Position numbers and translations under genes: made by a program
Assembly (NCBI GenBank): GCA_017480245.1
Contig: JAFVBA010000004.1
Span: 64,011 to 128,010 of the forward strand
Direction of reading: 5' to 3'
Source of the DNA: Bacteroidales bacterium
GTDB taxonomy: Bacteria; Bacteroidota; Bacteroidia; Bacteroidales; P3
Length of the DNA: 64,000 nucleotides
The notes under the pieces: generated by a model
The model's database searches: none
Seen by the model: only the letters and a program-made list of their open reading frames with translations
Told to the model about the DNA's origin: nothing
In this document: positions 7,697-16,414 of the stretch, one piece after another
How the letters are laid out: each line of letters starts with the position of its first letter
How positions within the stretch are numbered: the stretch's first letter is position 1

Positions 7697-8656
7697 TTAT
7701 TTTTTCTTCAAAACTCTTTCCAGTCTCAAGCCCTTTATCAACTCAGAAGACGCCATTCTTTTCTTCCCATTAAGTTGTAAATCAACCAATTCCACTATTC
7801 CATCAAGACATTGCACCAAAATATGTTTTTTTTCTGCAATCCAAAAATCTCCGATGTCGTTTTGCATTGATTTATTGTATATTTTGACTTCAAAAACCTT
7901 GAATTCATAATCTTTTTTTGCCTCAAAATCGCAAAAAACAGCCTTTGCTGCAGGATAAGGAGACAATCCTCTGACGAAATTTCTTATATTTCCGCAGGTA
8001 TTTTCCCAATTTATATAGGTATCTTGCTTAAAAATCTTAGGGGCAGGCTTACTCGGAGCAGTCAAATCTTGTTTGATTGTAGAGAAATTGCCGTTTGCTA
8101 TCATATCAACGGTATCAGTTATAAGTTTTTTACCTTTTTGAGCCATAATATCATATAACTCTCCGACATTCATACTCTCAGTTATTTCTATCTCCTGTTG
8201 TAAAAGGATTTCTCCGCAATCAATCTTGTCGTTAAGCAAAAATGTTGTGATACCTGTTGATTTTTCTCCGTTGATTATTGCCCAATTTATCGGGGCTGCC
8301 CCTCTGTATTGCGGCAAAAAGGATGTGTGCAAATTGAATGTGCCATATTTCGGCATGGAATACACACTCTTTGGCATCATACGGAAAGCCACGACAATTT
8401 GTAGGTCTGCCTGTAGTTTTTTTAGGTCATTAAGGAAATTTTCATCCTTCATGCTCTCCGGCTGAAGAATATTCAATCCCAACTCCTGAGCTTTTACCTT
8501 CACTTCACAAGGGGTCAGTGTCTTACCTCTCCCCTGCGGTTTATCTACATTGGTAACTACGCCAACGACATTATAACCTGACTTAACCAAATGTTCTAAC
8601 TCTATGGCAGCAATCTCAGGCGTTCCGAAGAAAACTATTCTTAATTTATTATTCAT
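7697..8656 (-). CDS. fmt: Methionyl-tRNA formyltransferase
   Basis: Fmt adds a formyl group from 10-formyltetrahydrofolate to initiator Met-tRNA. The 319 residues match the family length. The N-terminal Rossmann part begins RIVFFGTPEIAAIELE. FNLHTSFLPQYRGAAPINW contains the catalytic Asn108 and His110, and NDKIDCGEI supplies the third residue, Asp146. The C-terminal OB-like tRNA-binding domain runs from about 205 (INWENTCGNIRNFVRGLSPYP). It is downstream of ribH (18-base gap), probably in one minus-strand unit with ribH and the genes above it. Confidence 0.95.
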   Translation of the reverse strand: MNNKLRIVFFGTPEIAAIELEHLVKSGYNVVGVVTNVDKPQGRGKTLTPCEVKVKAQELGLNILQPESMKDENFLNDLKKLQADLQIVVAFRMMPKSVYSMPKYGTFNLHTSFLPQYRGAAPINWAIINGEKSTGITTFLLNDKIDCGEILLQQEIEITESMNVGELYDIMAQKGKKLITDTVDMIANGNFSTIKQDLTAPSKPAPKIFKQDTYINWENTCGNIRNFVRGLSPYPAAKAVFCDFEAKKDYEFKVFEVKIYNKSMQNDIGDFWIAEKKHILVQCLDGIVELVDLQLNGKKRMASSELIKGLRLERVLKKK

Positions 8657-8674
8657 TGATATTGTTAGTACGTT

Positions 8675-9151
8675 TTAAAGAGCAGCCATTTTCAATGCAG
8701 TTATTGCGGCTTCAACTCCTTTATTGCCCAATCTGCCACCGCTTCTCTCTCTTGCCTGTTCAATATTGTTGGTCGTAAGTACGCCGAATATTACAGGGAT
8801 TTCCTCATCCAATGAAACTTTCATTATTCCGTTGGCAACGGCATCGGCAATAAAATCAAAATGACGTGTTTCGCCTTGGATAATACAACCCAAACAAATG
8901 ATGGCATCAAATTTCTTTCTGTCAATCAATGCTTTTGCTCCGAAAGGAAGTTCATACGCTCCAGGGACATGCTCTATCAATATATCTTTTTCGTCAGTTG
9001 CATGCTCCAATAACGTTTCCACTGCACCGTTTAGCAGATTGTTTGTAATCTCATCGTTCCAATCCGAAACGACTATACCTATTGAACATTTTTCTCCCGA
9101 GGGGACTTCATCTTTATTATAAGATGACAAATTTTTTAATTCACTTGACAT
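8675..9151 (-). CDS. ribH: 6,7-dimethyl-8-ribityllumazine synthase
   Basis: Lumazine synthase condenses 5-amino-6-ribitylaminouracil with 3,4-dihydroxy-2-butanone-4-phosphate, the penultimate riboflavin step; it usually forms icosahedral or pentameric shells. The 158 residues contain VVSDWNDEIT near the substrate pocket, VPGAYELPFGAKAL, and GCIIQGETRHFDFIADAV with the catalytic His. The length is typical. It sits between a peptidoglycan peptidase gene (25 bases upstream) and fmt; no other riboflavin genes and no FMN riboswitch are visible here. Confidence 0.95.
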   Translation of the reverse strand: MSSELKNLSSYNKDEVPSGEKCSIGIVVSDWNDEITNNLLNGAVETLLEHATDEKDILIEHVPGAYELPFGAKALIDRKKFDAIICLGCIIQGETRHFDFIADAVANGIMKVSLDEEIPVIFGVLTTNNIEQARERSGGRLGNKGVEAAITALKMAAL

Positions 9152-9176
9152 TTTATCTTCTGTTTTTAATTTAATG

Positions 9177-10352
9177 TTATCTTATTCTAATTCTTTCACC
9201 TGCCTTAAGGTTATTGTCTTTTAGGTTGTTAATATCCACAAGGTCGGTAATTTTTATATTAAACCGCTTACTGATACCCTCAAGAGTGTCTTCATCTTTC
9301 ACTTTGTAGTATCTCCACGTGCTTTTATCCTCATTATTAATTTTAGCAGGCTGATTCTTTTCCTCTTCTTTCTTTGCAATCATTTTATTCAACTCACGCT
9401 CGGATACATATTTCGTTCCGTCCAAAAGAGTATTGACTTTAGTAAGTTTAGACAGTCTTTCTTTCTTGTCCTGTGCCGTTTGGGAAGCGGAAATACCGAA
9501 ATACGATTTGTCAATACGGACAAGTTTGGTTTTTAAATCGTATTTCTTAATATCAACTATCCATTCAGGGTCAAAACATGCGTAAAGCAGACGGCATTCA
9601 AAGTGAAGATGGGGTCCTGTTGAATTTCCGGTAGAACCTCCCAGCCCAATAACATCTCCAGCCTTGACTTTCTGACCTGGTTTTACCTTAATGGCAGACA
9701 TATGTCCGTAAAGAGTTTCCAAATTATTGTAATGACGGATAAGAACCATATTTCCGTAGCCGCCGTTGTACTTGGCAATACGCACAACTCCGTCAAAAGC
9801 AGCGTAAATATTGTCTCCGGTGCGCAAAGCTATGTCAATACCAGTGTGAGGCCGTCCCCAACGCCAACCATATCCCGAAGTCTTGATTCCTTTGTAGGGA
9901 AAACAAAACGTATCTGTGCCGTCTTTGCCGCAAAGCCGCAATGTAACTTCGTCAGGTATGTCTTTAAGAGAAATTTTCTGAGATTTAACTCTTTCGGAAA
10001 ACCAACTGTTTTGATACAATGTAGTACTTGGTATTTCATTATCACTCCTTGTTGAATTTTTTTGCGAAGATACGCTATCTTTTTGCGGTGCAGTTAATTT
10101 CTTTTTAGGTTTTGAGTTTGCCTTTTCCGCTAATTTCTTTTCTTTTTGTTCATTTATTTCCTGCAATTTCGCTTTCTTTATACTGTCTTCCGCAGGCTTT
10201 ACGGTGTGAACGTAATATAATGAATCCGCAATGCGACGGTTACGAGTTCTTTTGTCCTCTTGGATAGATATTTTTTGATTTTGTGCCAACGAATTGCCAA
10301 TGCACAAAAACGAAATCAAAAAGAATAATATGTATTTTACAAAACGTTTCAA
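9177..10352 (-). CDS. M23 metallopeptidase with LysM domain
   Basis: This 391-residue exported protein probably cuts peptidoglycan cross-bridges or activates amidases in the periplasm. A signal peptide (1-24, ending NSLAQ) precedes a Lys/Glu-rich, probably coiled region (about 30-105). The M23 domain (about 155-260) has H169-x3-D173 (PHTGIDIA), the catalytic H217 (LYGHMS) and HLH at 248-250, so both zinc-binding motifs are complete and the enzyme should be active. A C-terminal LysM domain (about 345-391, YYKVKDEDTLEGISKRF) should bind glycan. The start overlaps the stop of the upstream membrane-protein gene by 4 bases, indicating translational coupling. Confidence 0.9.
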   Translation of the reverse strand: MKRFVKYILFFLISFLCIGNSLAQNQKISIQEDKRTRNRRIADSLYYVHTVKPAEDSIKKAKLQEINEQKEKKLAEKANSKPKKKLTAPQKDSVSSQKNSTRSDNEIPSTTLYQNSWFSERVKSQKISLKDIPDEVTLRLCGKDGTDTFCFPYKGIKTSGYGWRWGRPHTGIDIALRTGDNIYAAFDGVVRIAKYNGGYGNMVLIRHYNNLETLYGHMSAIKVKPGQKVKAGDVIGLGGSTGNSTGPHLHFECRLLYACFDPEWIVDIKKYDLKTKLVRIDKSYFGISASQTAQDKKERLSKLTKVNTLLDGTKYVSERELNKMIAKKEEEKNQPAKINNEDKSTWRYYKVKDEDTLEGISKRFNIKITDLVDINNLKDNNLKAGERIRIR

Positions 10353-11002
10353 ATTTCAATCAAAGTATAAAATCCAATTGTGAATGCAGAAACACAAAAT
10401 GCAATAACGGCGGTAATTAATCCGATAATTGTTTTCTTTATTGTTGATTTACCTGCAGCAATAAGCAATGACAATATCAAACCGAGTGCAATCAATACGG
10501 TACTTACTACAAAAAATAATGCAAAAGCAGAAGTCGGAGGCGTGAAAAACAATCCTGCTAAAACAAATAGCGCCATTATTCCTGCAGATGCTGAATAAAT
10601 ATCAATTTCTGAGAAATACGTTTCAATAATCATTAGTACCAAGGCCGTAAATGACGCAGAAAAACTTCCCAATAGCGCAATGGATACAGCAGAAGGCGTA
10701 TTTGTTCTGGTAATAAAGAAAGTTATGCAATTTAATATTAGTGTAAAAACAAGTAATTCGCGTATTGATATATTAGTTCTTATTTTCCTTACATTCCTTA
10801 TATATAATAAAGGTATCAATGCGCTGAATAATATAATGCCGAGTGATTTTAAAATAAAATATCCTGGATATACCGCAATGTATAGCCTACACAGCGGAAT
10901 CGTATAAGATAATAAAGCAAAAAGACAGAAAGGTAAGATCAGAGGATTACAAATCGCACTGAAAATATTTGAAAAAAACTTTTCCGCCCGTGATGGTTCC
11001 AT
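10349..11002 (-). CDS. Polytopic membrane protein, unknown function
   Basis: I do not recognise this 217-residue protein with confidence. It is almost entirely hydrophobic, with about six membrane segments (near 15-35, 45-68, 82-98, 108-128, 140-160 and 165-215). A small charged loop, YIRNVRKIRTN (68-78), follows the second. The late segment spacing is loosely reminiscent of PAP2-type phosphatases, but no catalytic His/Arg motif is visible. It lies 15 bases downstream of rpoN and overlaps the M23 peptidase gene by 4 bases, so it may work with cell-envelope functions. Confidence 0.7.
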   Translation of the reverse strand: MEPSRAEKFFSNIFSAICNPLILPFCLFALLSYTIPLCRLYIAVYPGYFILKSLGIILFSALIPLLYIRNVRKIRTNISIRELLVFTLILNCITFFITRTNTPSAVSIALLGSFSASFTALVLMIIETYFSEIDIYSASAGIMALFVLAGLFFTPPTSAFALFFVVSTVLIALGLILSLLIAAGKSTIKKTIIGLITAVIAFCVSAFTIGFYTLIEI

Positions 11003-11017
11003 GATAAATTCTCTGTT

Positions 11018-12418
11018 CTATGAAATAGTTTTACGCAAACGTGCAACAGGAATATGTAATACGTCCCTGTATTTAGCAACCGTTCTTCTGGCAAGTAGAT
11101 ATCCTTCTTCTTTTAGTAGTTCCGATATTTTATCATCTGAATAAGGTTTTTGTTTGTCTTCATTCTCTATAATCTTCAGTAGAGAATCTTTGATGGTATC
11201 GGAAGATATTTGATTGCCTTGCTCATCCTCAACAGCGTTTGAGAAAAAGCGTTTAATTTGGTAAAGACCGAAATGAGTCTGTGCGTATTTGTTGGACGCA
11301 AATCTTGATATTGTTGAAATATCACAGTCAGTCATCTGAGCAATATCCACTAAACGCATAGGTTTTAGCTTAGTTATGTCGCCGTCAAGGAAATAAGCGT
11401 AATTGAATTTAATTATTGCCGCCATAACTTTATTTAACGTTTCGTCCCTTCGTTGCAATGCCGTCATAAATTCATTTGCCGAAACGATACGTTCCCTAAT
11501 AAACGTGATGGCTTGTTCATTCACCTTTTTCTTTGCGTCTTTTTTCAAATCCTCAAGCATATTTATGTAATGCGGAGATAACTTCAGTGATTTGTTAAAG
11601 GTTCTTGTCAGTTGGAATTCAACTTTCCCTTCATTATTCCATATATAAAAATCCGGTGTTACATAAACATTTTCGTATATTCCCTCACTTCCAGAGAAAG
11701 GTTTGGGATTTAACTGCCGTATAATGCCCTCTGCTTTTTCCAATTCTTCTTTTGAACAAGACAATTTGGCAAGTAACTGCGTGTATTGCTTATTTTTGAA
11801 CATATCAAACAGATTTGCATCCAATATAATCTGTTTTGCCAAATCTATCTCCTCACCTTTGAGCTTTGTTCTTTTGATTTGCAACGACAAACACTCATTC
11901 AAATCTCTTGCTCCCACACCTGCAGGGTCAAAACTCTGAACTAAGCGAAGCATCTTCTCAACTTCATCTTGCGAAATCTCAATTGAATGAGAGAAAAAGA
12001 AGTCATCAACAATTGCATCTGTCGTTCTGGTAAGATAGCCGTTGTCATTGATGTTTCCGATTATCTCTTTACCGATTTCATATTCCGTTTCATCTACATC
12101 ACAAAGCCCTAACTGCTCCATAAGGTTCTCATACATTGAAGCCTCTTGTGAATTAAATGAACCGGGATCAACTTTAAAGCCTTCGGTTTTCTTTTCTGCG
12201 TTTTTTGTTCTGACTCTTCCGTTAGAGTCTGTCCGTATTTTCGGAATTTCTATTTGAATTTCCGTTTTCTCATCCTCTTCCAACAACGGATTTTTCTCAA
12301 TTTCTTCTTTTATTCTGTCTTCTATTTGCGACGAAGGTAGTTGCAGAAGTTTCATATACTGAATCTGCGAGGGTGCAAACTTTTGTTGCATCTTTGTTGT
12401 CAGAGAATTTGATACCAT
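11018..12418 (-). CDS. rpoN: RNA polymerase sigma-54 factor
   Basis: RpoN directs RNA polymerase to -24/-12 promoters and needs an AAA+ activator. The 466 residues contain region I (LTTKMQQKFAPSQIQYMKLL, glutamine/leucine-rich, interacting with activator), an acidic linker (about 45-90), the core-binding domain and the HTH region. The RpoN box is intact near the C-terminus (ARRTVAKYRD). The length is normal for Bacteroidota. No sigma-54 activator gene is present in this window. It follows asnS, separated by a perfect 24-bp inverted repeat. Confidence 0.95.
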   Translation of the reverse strand: MVSNSLTTKMQQKFAPSQIQYMKLLQLPSSQIEDRIKEEIEKNPLLEEDEKTEIQIEIPKIRTDSNGRVRTKNAEKKTEGFKVDPGSFNSQEASMYENLMEQLGLCDVDETEYEIGKEIIGNINDNGYLTRTTDAIVDDFFFSHSIEISQDEVEKMLRLVQSFDPAGVGARDLNECLSLQIKRTKLKGEEIDLAKQIILDANLFDMFKNKQYTQLLAKLSCSKEELEKAEGIIRQLNPKPFSGSEGIYENVYVTPDFYIWNNEGKVEFQLTRTFNKSLKLSPHYINMLEDLKKDAKKKVNEQAITFIRERIVSANEFMTALQRRDETLNKVMAAIIKFNYAYFLDGDITKLKPMRLVDIAQMTDCDISTISRFASNKYAQTHFGLYQIKRFFSNAVEDEQGNQISSDTIKDSLLKIIENEDKQKPYSDDKISELLKEEGYLLARRTVAKYRDVLHIPVARLRKTIS

Positions 12419-12430
12419 AATCTTATATAT

Positions 12431-12509
12431 TTAGTATGTAATATGGATTATGTAGCATATAGTGTGTAAAAAGAATATATATTACACACTATATGCTACA
12501 TAATCTATT
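12431..12509. repeat. Family D copy 2 with perfect 24-bp inverted repeat
   Basis: The 24 bases at 12446-12469 (starting GATTATGTAGCATATAG) are the exact reverse complement of 12482-12505, around a 12-base AT-rich loop. TAG triplets sit 7 bases apart (12453 and 12460), as in the other family D copies. It fills the gap between the asnS stop and the rpoN start. It would form a very stable RNA hairpin in an asnS-rpoN transcript and may attenuate read-through, although there is no clean T-tract after it. Confidence 0.88.
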
Positions 12510-12510
12510 A

Positions 12511-13917
12511 TTAAAATGTTGCATTCTTAGGAAAACGAGGGAAAGGTATAACATCACGGATATTACTCATACCCGTAACGAACAGAAGTAACCTTTCAAA
12601 TCCCAAACCAAAGCCACTGTGAGGACAAGAACCGAAACGACGAGTATCCAAATACCATTGGTAATGTTCCATATTCATATTAAGTTCTTGCATTCTCGTT
12701 GTAAGTTTGTTATAATCTGCCTCACGCTCGCTTCCTCCGATAATCTCGCCTATTTGAGGGAACAAAACGTCCATTCCTCTCACCGTCTTGCCGTCATCAT
12801 TCTGTTTCATATAGAAAGATTTGATTTCCTTAGGCCAATCTGTCAAGATAACGGGACGTTTGAAGTGTTTTTCAACCAAATATCTCTCATGCTCACTCTG
12901 AAGGTCCATTCCCCAAGATACAGGTACCTCAAACTTCTGTCCGCTTGCGGCAAGAATATCTATAGCCTGCGTATAAGGAAGACGGACAAAGGATTCTTTA
13001 AGCACACCTTCCAAACGCTCGAGAAGACTCTTGTCATACATATCGTTAAGGAAAGAAATATCGTCCTTACAATTGTCAAGAGCATAACGAACTAAGTATT
13101 TGATGAAATCTTCAGCCAAATCCATGTTATCATTTATATCATAGAATGCCATTTCCGGCTCAATCATCCAAAATTCTGCCAAATGGCGCGGCGTATTACT
13201 GTTTTCCGCTCTGAAGGTTGGACCGAAAGTATAAATCTTTCCTATAGATGTAGCACCTAATTCACCTTCCAACTGACCCGATACGGTTAAGAATGTACTC
13301 TGTCCGAAAAAGTCTTTGGTGTAATCGGTTTTACCCGCTTCGTTTTTAGGAGTGTTTTCAATGTCAAGGGTTGTTACCTGAAACATTTCGCCTGCCCCTT
13401 CGCAATCACTTGCAGTTATCAAAGGAGAGTGCCAATAGAAGAAACCTTTATCATTAAAATATTTATGGATTGCAAAAGCCATATTATGACGGATACGCAA
13501 CACTGCTCCGAATGTGTTTGTACGCGGACGCAAATGTGCAATCTCCCTTAAGAACTCCAAAGTGTGTCCTTTCTTTTGCAAAGGATAGGTTTCAACATCG
13601 GCAGAACCATAAACTTCTATTGTTTTTGCCTGAATTTCTACTAATTGCCCTTTACCCATTGACTCAACCAATTTACCAGTTACGCACAAACAAGAACCGG
13701 TTGTAATCATTTTCATTGTATCTTCACTGAAAGCGGCAATATCTGCAACAATCTGTATATTCTTTATAGTACTTCCGTCATTCAATGCAATAAAAGCCAC
13801 GCTCTTATTACCTCTTTTCGTTCTTACCCAACCTTTTACACAAACTTCTTTTTCAATTAACTCTTTTGCTTTCTCACAAAAAAGGTCTTTTATTTCAGTT
13901 CTTCTTATTGTTTCCAT
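12511..13917 (-). CDS. asnS: Asparaginyl-tRNA synthetase
   Basis: This class IIb synthetase (468 residues, usual length) charges tRNA-Asn. The N-terminal OB-fold anticodon-binding domain starts with [19 protein letters not shown]. Motif 2 of the catalytic core appears as [19 protein letters not shown], and motif 3 is [20 protein letters not shown] near the C-terminus. The Asn-type signature MIEPEMAF follows motif 2. Heptamer repeats lie on both sides of the gene. Confidence 0.96.
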   Translation of the reverse strand: METIRRTEIKDLFCEKAKELIEKEVCVKGWVRTKRGNKSVAFIALNDGSTIKNIQIVADIAAFSEDTMKMITTGSCLCVTGKLVESMGKGQLVEIQAKTIEVYGSADVETYPLQKKGHTLEFLREIAHLRPRTNTFGAVLRIRHNMAFAIHKYFNDKGFFYWHSPLITASDCEGAGEMFQVTTLDIENTPKNEAGKTDYTKDFFGQSTFLTVSGQLEGELGATSIGKIYTFGPTFRAENSNTPRHLAEFWMIEPEMAFYDINDNMDLAEDFIKYLVRYALDNCKDDISFLNDMYDKSLLERLEGVLKESFVRLPYTQAIDILAASGQKFEVPVSWGMDLQSEHERYLVEKHFKRPVILTDWPKEIKSFYMKQNDDGKTVRGMDVLFPQIGEIIGGSEREADYNKLTTRMQELNMNMEHYQWYLDTRRFGSCPHSGFGLGFERLLLFVTGMSNIRDVIPFPRFPKNATF

Positions 13918-13944
13918 TATTTATTTTATTATTTTCCGTAATCA

Positions 13945-13980
13945 ATATATGCTATATACTACATGCTAAATGCTACATAG
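13945..13980. repeat. Heptamer repeat, family D copy 3
   Basis: This short tract alternates GCTATATA, CTACAT, GCTAAAT and GCTACAT before TAGTATT, with CTA every 6-8 bases. Outer TACTA/TAGTA arms permit a small hairpin. It separates the mannose-1-phosphate guanylyltransferase stop from the asnS start on the minus strand. Confidence 0.65.
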
Positions 13981-13982
13981 TA

Positions 13983-15080
13983 TTAAAGATATTCTTTTCC
14001 CTTTTGAACTTCTACATCGGTCAAAAACTGCTTAACTCTCTGCTCTTCGTCTTTTTTACATATCAAAAGAACATTGCCAGAATCCACGATAATATAATCA
14101 TTCATTCCCTGAATAACCGCAAGTTTGTTGTCATCAACAGTAATTACGTTATTTTCGCAGGAATATGTCATTACGTTTTTGCCCGTTATGCTGTTGCCTT
14201 CGTTATCTTTGTTTCTGACTTCGTAAAGTGCTTTCCAAGTGCCGACATCGCTCCAACCGAAATCGGAAGGTATGACATAAACATTCGGAGCCTTCTCCAT
14301 CACGCCGTAATCTATTGATATGGATTGACAAGACGTGTAAGTTTCGTTTATAAACTCCAATTCCTTATCCGTAGCAAACAATTCCCTGCCTTGATTGAAC
14401 GCATTATAAACCTCAGGTAAGTATTCGTTCATTGCTTTGTTGATTGCATTTAACGACCAAACGAATATACCAGCATTCCATAAGAAATCGCCACTTTCAA
14501 TAAACTTCTCAGCCATTTCCCTGTTAGGTTTCTCGGTGAAAAGTTTGACTTTTTTGAAACCATTGTCGCTTTTCAAACCGTCAGTGCGGTCAAACTGAAT
14601 GTAACCGTACCCCGTATTAGGATAAGACGGCTTAATGCCGAGCGTTATCAATATGTCGTTATTTTGTGCAGCCTCCAAAGCCTGATTGATTATCTTAATA
14701 AAAACGTCTTCTTTCAAAATAAGATGGTCTGACGGCGCAACTATAATATTTGCCATCGGATTATCCTTCAATATTCTGAAATTGGCGTAAGCAATACACG
14801 GTGCAGTATTTCTTCTTGCAGGTTCGCAAATTATTCTGTCCTCTTTGATGCCGTGCAACTGCTCTGCAACCAAGTCTTTGTACATCTCACTGGTTACAAT
14901 ATATATATTATCTTTGGGACAAATCTTTTCAAAACGGTGATAAGTCATCTGAATCAAACTCTCTCCCACTCCCATAACATCAAGGAACTGTTTAGGTTTG
15001 TCAGTGCGGGACATAGGCCAAAATCTTGAGCCGATACCACCCGCCATTATCACACAATAATTGTTTTTGTTCAATTCCAT
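13983..15080 (-). CDS. Mannose-1-phosphate guanylyltransferase
   Basis: This enzyme makes GDP-mannose from mannose-1-phosphate and GTP, supplying glycan or lipopolysaccharide synthesis. The 365-residue protein opens with the nucleotidyltransferase signature VIMAGGIGSRFWPMSRTDKP, followed by KQFLD. Other family motifs are VAPSDHLI, FTEKPN, GDFLWNAGIFVW and the C-terminal FGWSDVGTWKALYE. It lacks the phosphomannose isomerase domain of bifunctional ManC enzymes (about 470 residues). It has its own promoter at 15116-15145. Confidence 0.92.
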   Translation of the reverse strand: MELNKNNYCVIMAGGIGSRFWPMSRTDKPKQFLDVMGVGESLIQMTYHRFEKICPKDNIYIVTSEMYKDLVAEQLHGIKEDRIICEPARRNTAPCIAYANFRILKDNPMANIIVAPSDHLILKEDVFIKIINQALEAAQNNDILITLGIKPSYPNTGYGYIQFDRTDGLKSDNGFKKVKLFTEKPNREMAEKFIESGDFLWNAGIFVWSLNAINKAMNEYLPEVYNAFNQGRELFATDKELEFINETYTSCQSISIDYGVMEKAPNVYVIPSDFGWSDVGTWKALYEVRNKDNEGNSITGKNVMTYSCENNVITVDDNKLAVIQGMNDYIIVDSGNVLLICKKDEEQRVKQFLTDVEVQKGKEYL

Positions 15081-15115
15081 TTCTTCAATAATGAATTAAT
15101 TGTTGAATTATTTTA

Positions 15116-15145
15116 CAAAATTAAAATATTTTTTTGTTTCGGCAA
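15116..15145 (-). promoter_or_regulatory. Promoter of mannose-1-phosphate guanylyltransferase
   Basis: On the minus strand TTG (15145-15143) is separated by 19 bases from TAATTTTG (15123-15116). Both boxes match the Bacteroidota consensus. A family B array lies immediately upstream. Confidence 0.65.
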
Positions 15146-15249
15146 AAATTTTTTATATAAAAATCCAAAATTTTCACAATTGCATCTATTATTTAGACAA
15201 TTAAACAAATTATTTGCTTATTTCATTTTTGTAACATCAAGAAAGATTT

Positions 15250-15440
15250 TTGCAAAGTGCGGAAAAATTTTTGTAATTTCAAAAAATATTTTTGTTTGGA
15301 CGGTTCAAAACTAACTTTCAGACCGTCTAAAATATAATTTTGAACCGTCTAAAAATATATTTCAGACGGTTTAAACAAAAATAATATGCGAGATTGCAAA
15401 ATTTTTATCGCTTATTCCAAAAATATTTTGAGTGATTACA
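15250..15440. repeat. 22-bp periodic dyad array, family B copy 2
   Basis: GACGGTC/GACCGTC-like dyads are centred at 15302, 15324, 15346 and 15368, exactly 22 bp apart. Weaker units extend the register to about 15258 (AAAGTGCGG), 15280 (TTTCAAAAAA), 15390 (ATGCGAGATT) and 15434 (GAGTGATTAC). The array fills most of 15081-15541, a gene-free gap that otherwise holds the promoter at 15116-15145. Confidence 0.88.
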
Positions 15441-15541
15441 AAAATAAAATCCAAAGACAATTTGGTATCTTCGGATTTTAAAAAAGTTTTTTAACTAATT
15501 ATTATGAGTATTTGCTATATAGCTTTCTTTATATCTCAATT

Positions 15542-16399
15542 CTATCTTTGCAACAATAGTTTTCCTCCTTTCTCGTGCAGTTTTCCGTCCATATCTTCAT
15601 ATTTCAAATAATAGACATAAACTCCCGTCGGCGCAAGTTGCCCTTTTACTGTTCCGTCCCAACCAATTGTTATGTCTTTTGTCGAAAATATTTCACGGCC
15701 GTAACGGGAATAAATATGCATTTCATAATTTCTTACTTCCTTGTAAGCAGGCTTGAAAGTATTTACCCTTTCGCTCGGACTGCTTGGCTGAAATGCATTA
15801 GGAACTTGCAATTCGTCCATTGTAATAGGTGGATTTTGCGGATTTTCTTCCGAAGATTTTACATCATTTTGAGGTTTTACATCAATTTTTTCATCATTTA
15901 CATCATTATTTTTTTGTGCGGACGTCTGCAATTGAGTATTTGCCATTTGTTTTGGCTCAACTGCAGGATTATTATTTGTATTTTGAACATTTACTTCAGT
16001 TTTTACCTCTGTAACATTCGGGGTAACTGTATTATTAGGGATTGTCTGTTCGGTGATTTCAATAACTTTTTCCGCAGCATCAGTAGTTGAAACAATCAAA
16101 TCCAGTTTCTGCACCGTTTGTTGCGGAGTTGTAATTTTTTCTTCGGTATTTATTCGGGTTATTTGCAGTGTCGGTACATTATTTTCCTTATTTATTGTCT
16201 TAGGAGCAAATATAACTGCAGCCACAACCCCGACTAAAATAACAACTCCTGTTACCACTGCCGTTTTAACGAAAGATATCTTCGGTTTATTAATTTGTTT
16301 TTCAATATTATCCCACAATTTTTCATTGGGTTGAGGATTATATTCCCTCATACGCTTAGAAAACTCCTCAAATATTCTGTCTTCTCTATCCATTCTCAT
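15542..16399 (-). CDS. Putative anti-sigma-like membrane protein with CHU_C domain
   Basis: The 285-residue protein has a short charged N-terminus (1-42), one membrane segment (about 44-65) and no signal peptide, followed by an Asn/Thr/Val/Gln-rich spacer (66-195). A C-terminal domain (199-285) resembles the CHU_C/gliding-associated C-terminal family: VPNAFQPS, MHIYSRYGREIFST, GWDGTVKGQLAPTGVYVYY and GGKLLLQR. The predicted topology puts the N-terminus inside and the CHU_C domain outside. It starts 15 bases after the ECF sigma gene ends, so it is probably that factor's membrane partner. No canonical anti-sigma or zinc motif is visible, so the role is inferred from context. The start could be two codons later. 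Confidence 0.75.
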   Translation of the reverse strand: MRMDREDRIFEEFSKRMREYNPQPNEKLWDNIEKQINKPKISFVKTAVVTGVVILVGVVAAVIFAPKTINKENNVPTLQITRINTEEKITTPQQTVQKLDLIVSTTDAAEKVIEITEQTIPNNTVTPNVTEVKTEVNVQNTNNNPAVEPKQMANTQLQTSAQKNNDVNDEKIDVKPQNDVKSSEENPQNPPITMDELQVPNAFQPSSPSERVNTFKPAYKEVRNYEMHIYSRYGREIFSTKDITIGWDGTVKGQLAPTGVYVYYLKYEDMDGKLHEKGGKLLLQR

Positions 16400-16414
16400 A
16401 TTCCTTTCCTTTAA

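Noticed and set aside
15575-16090. 171-residue plus-strand ORF inside the CHU_C protein gene
   Set aside because: It is a shadow frame of the real minus-strand gene, with no recognisable domain.
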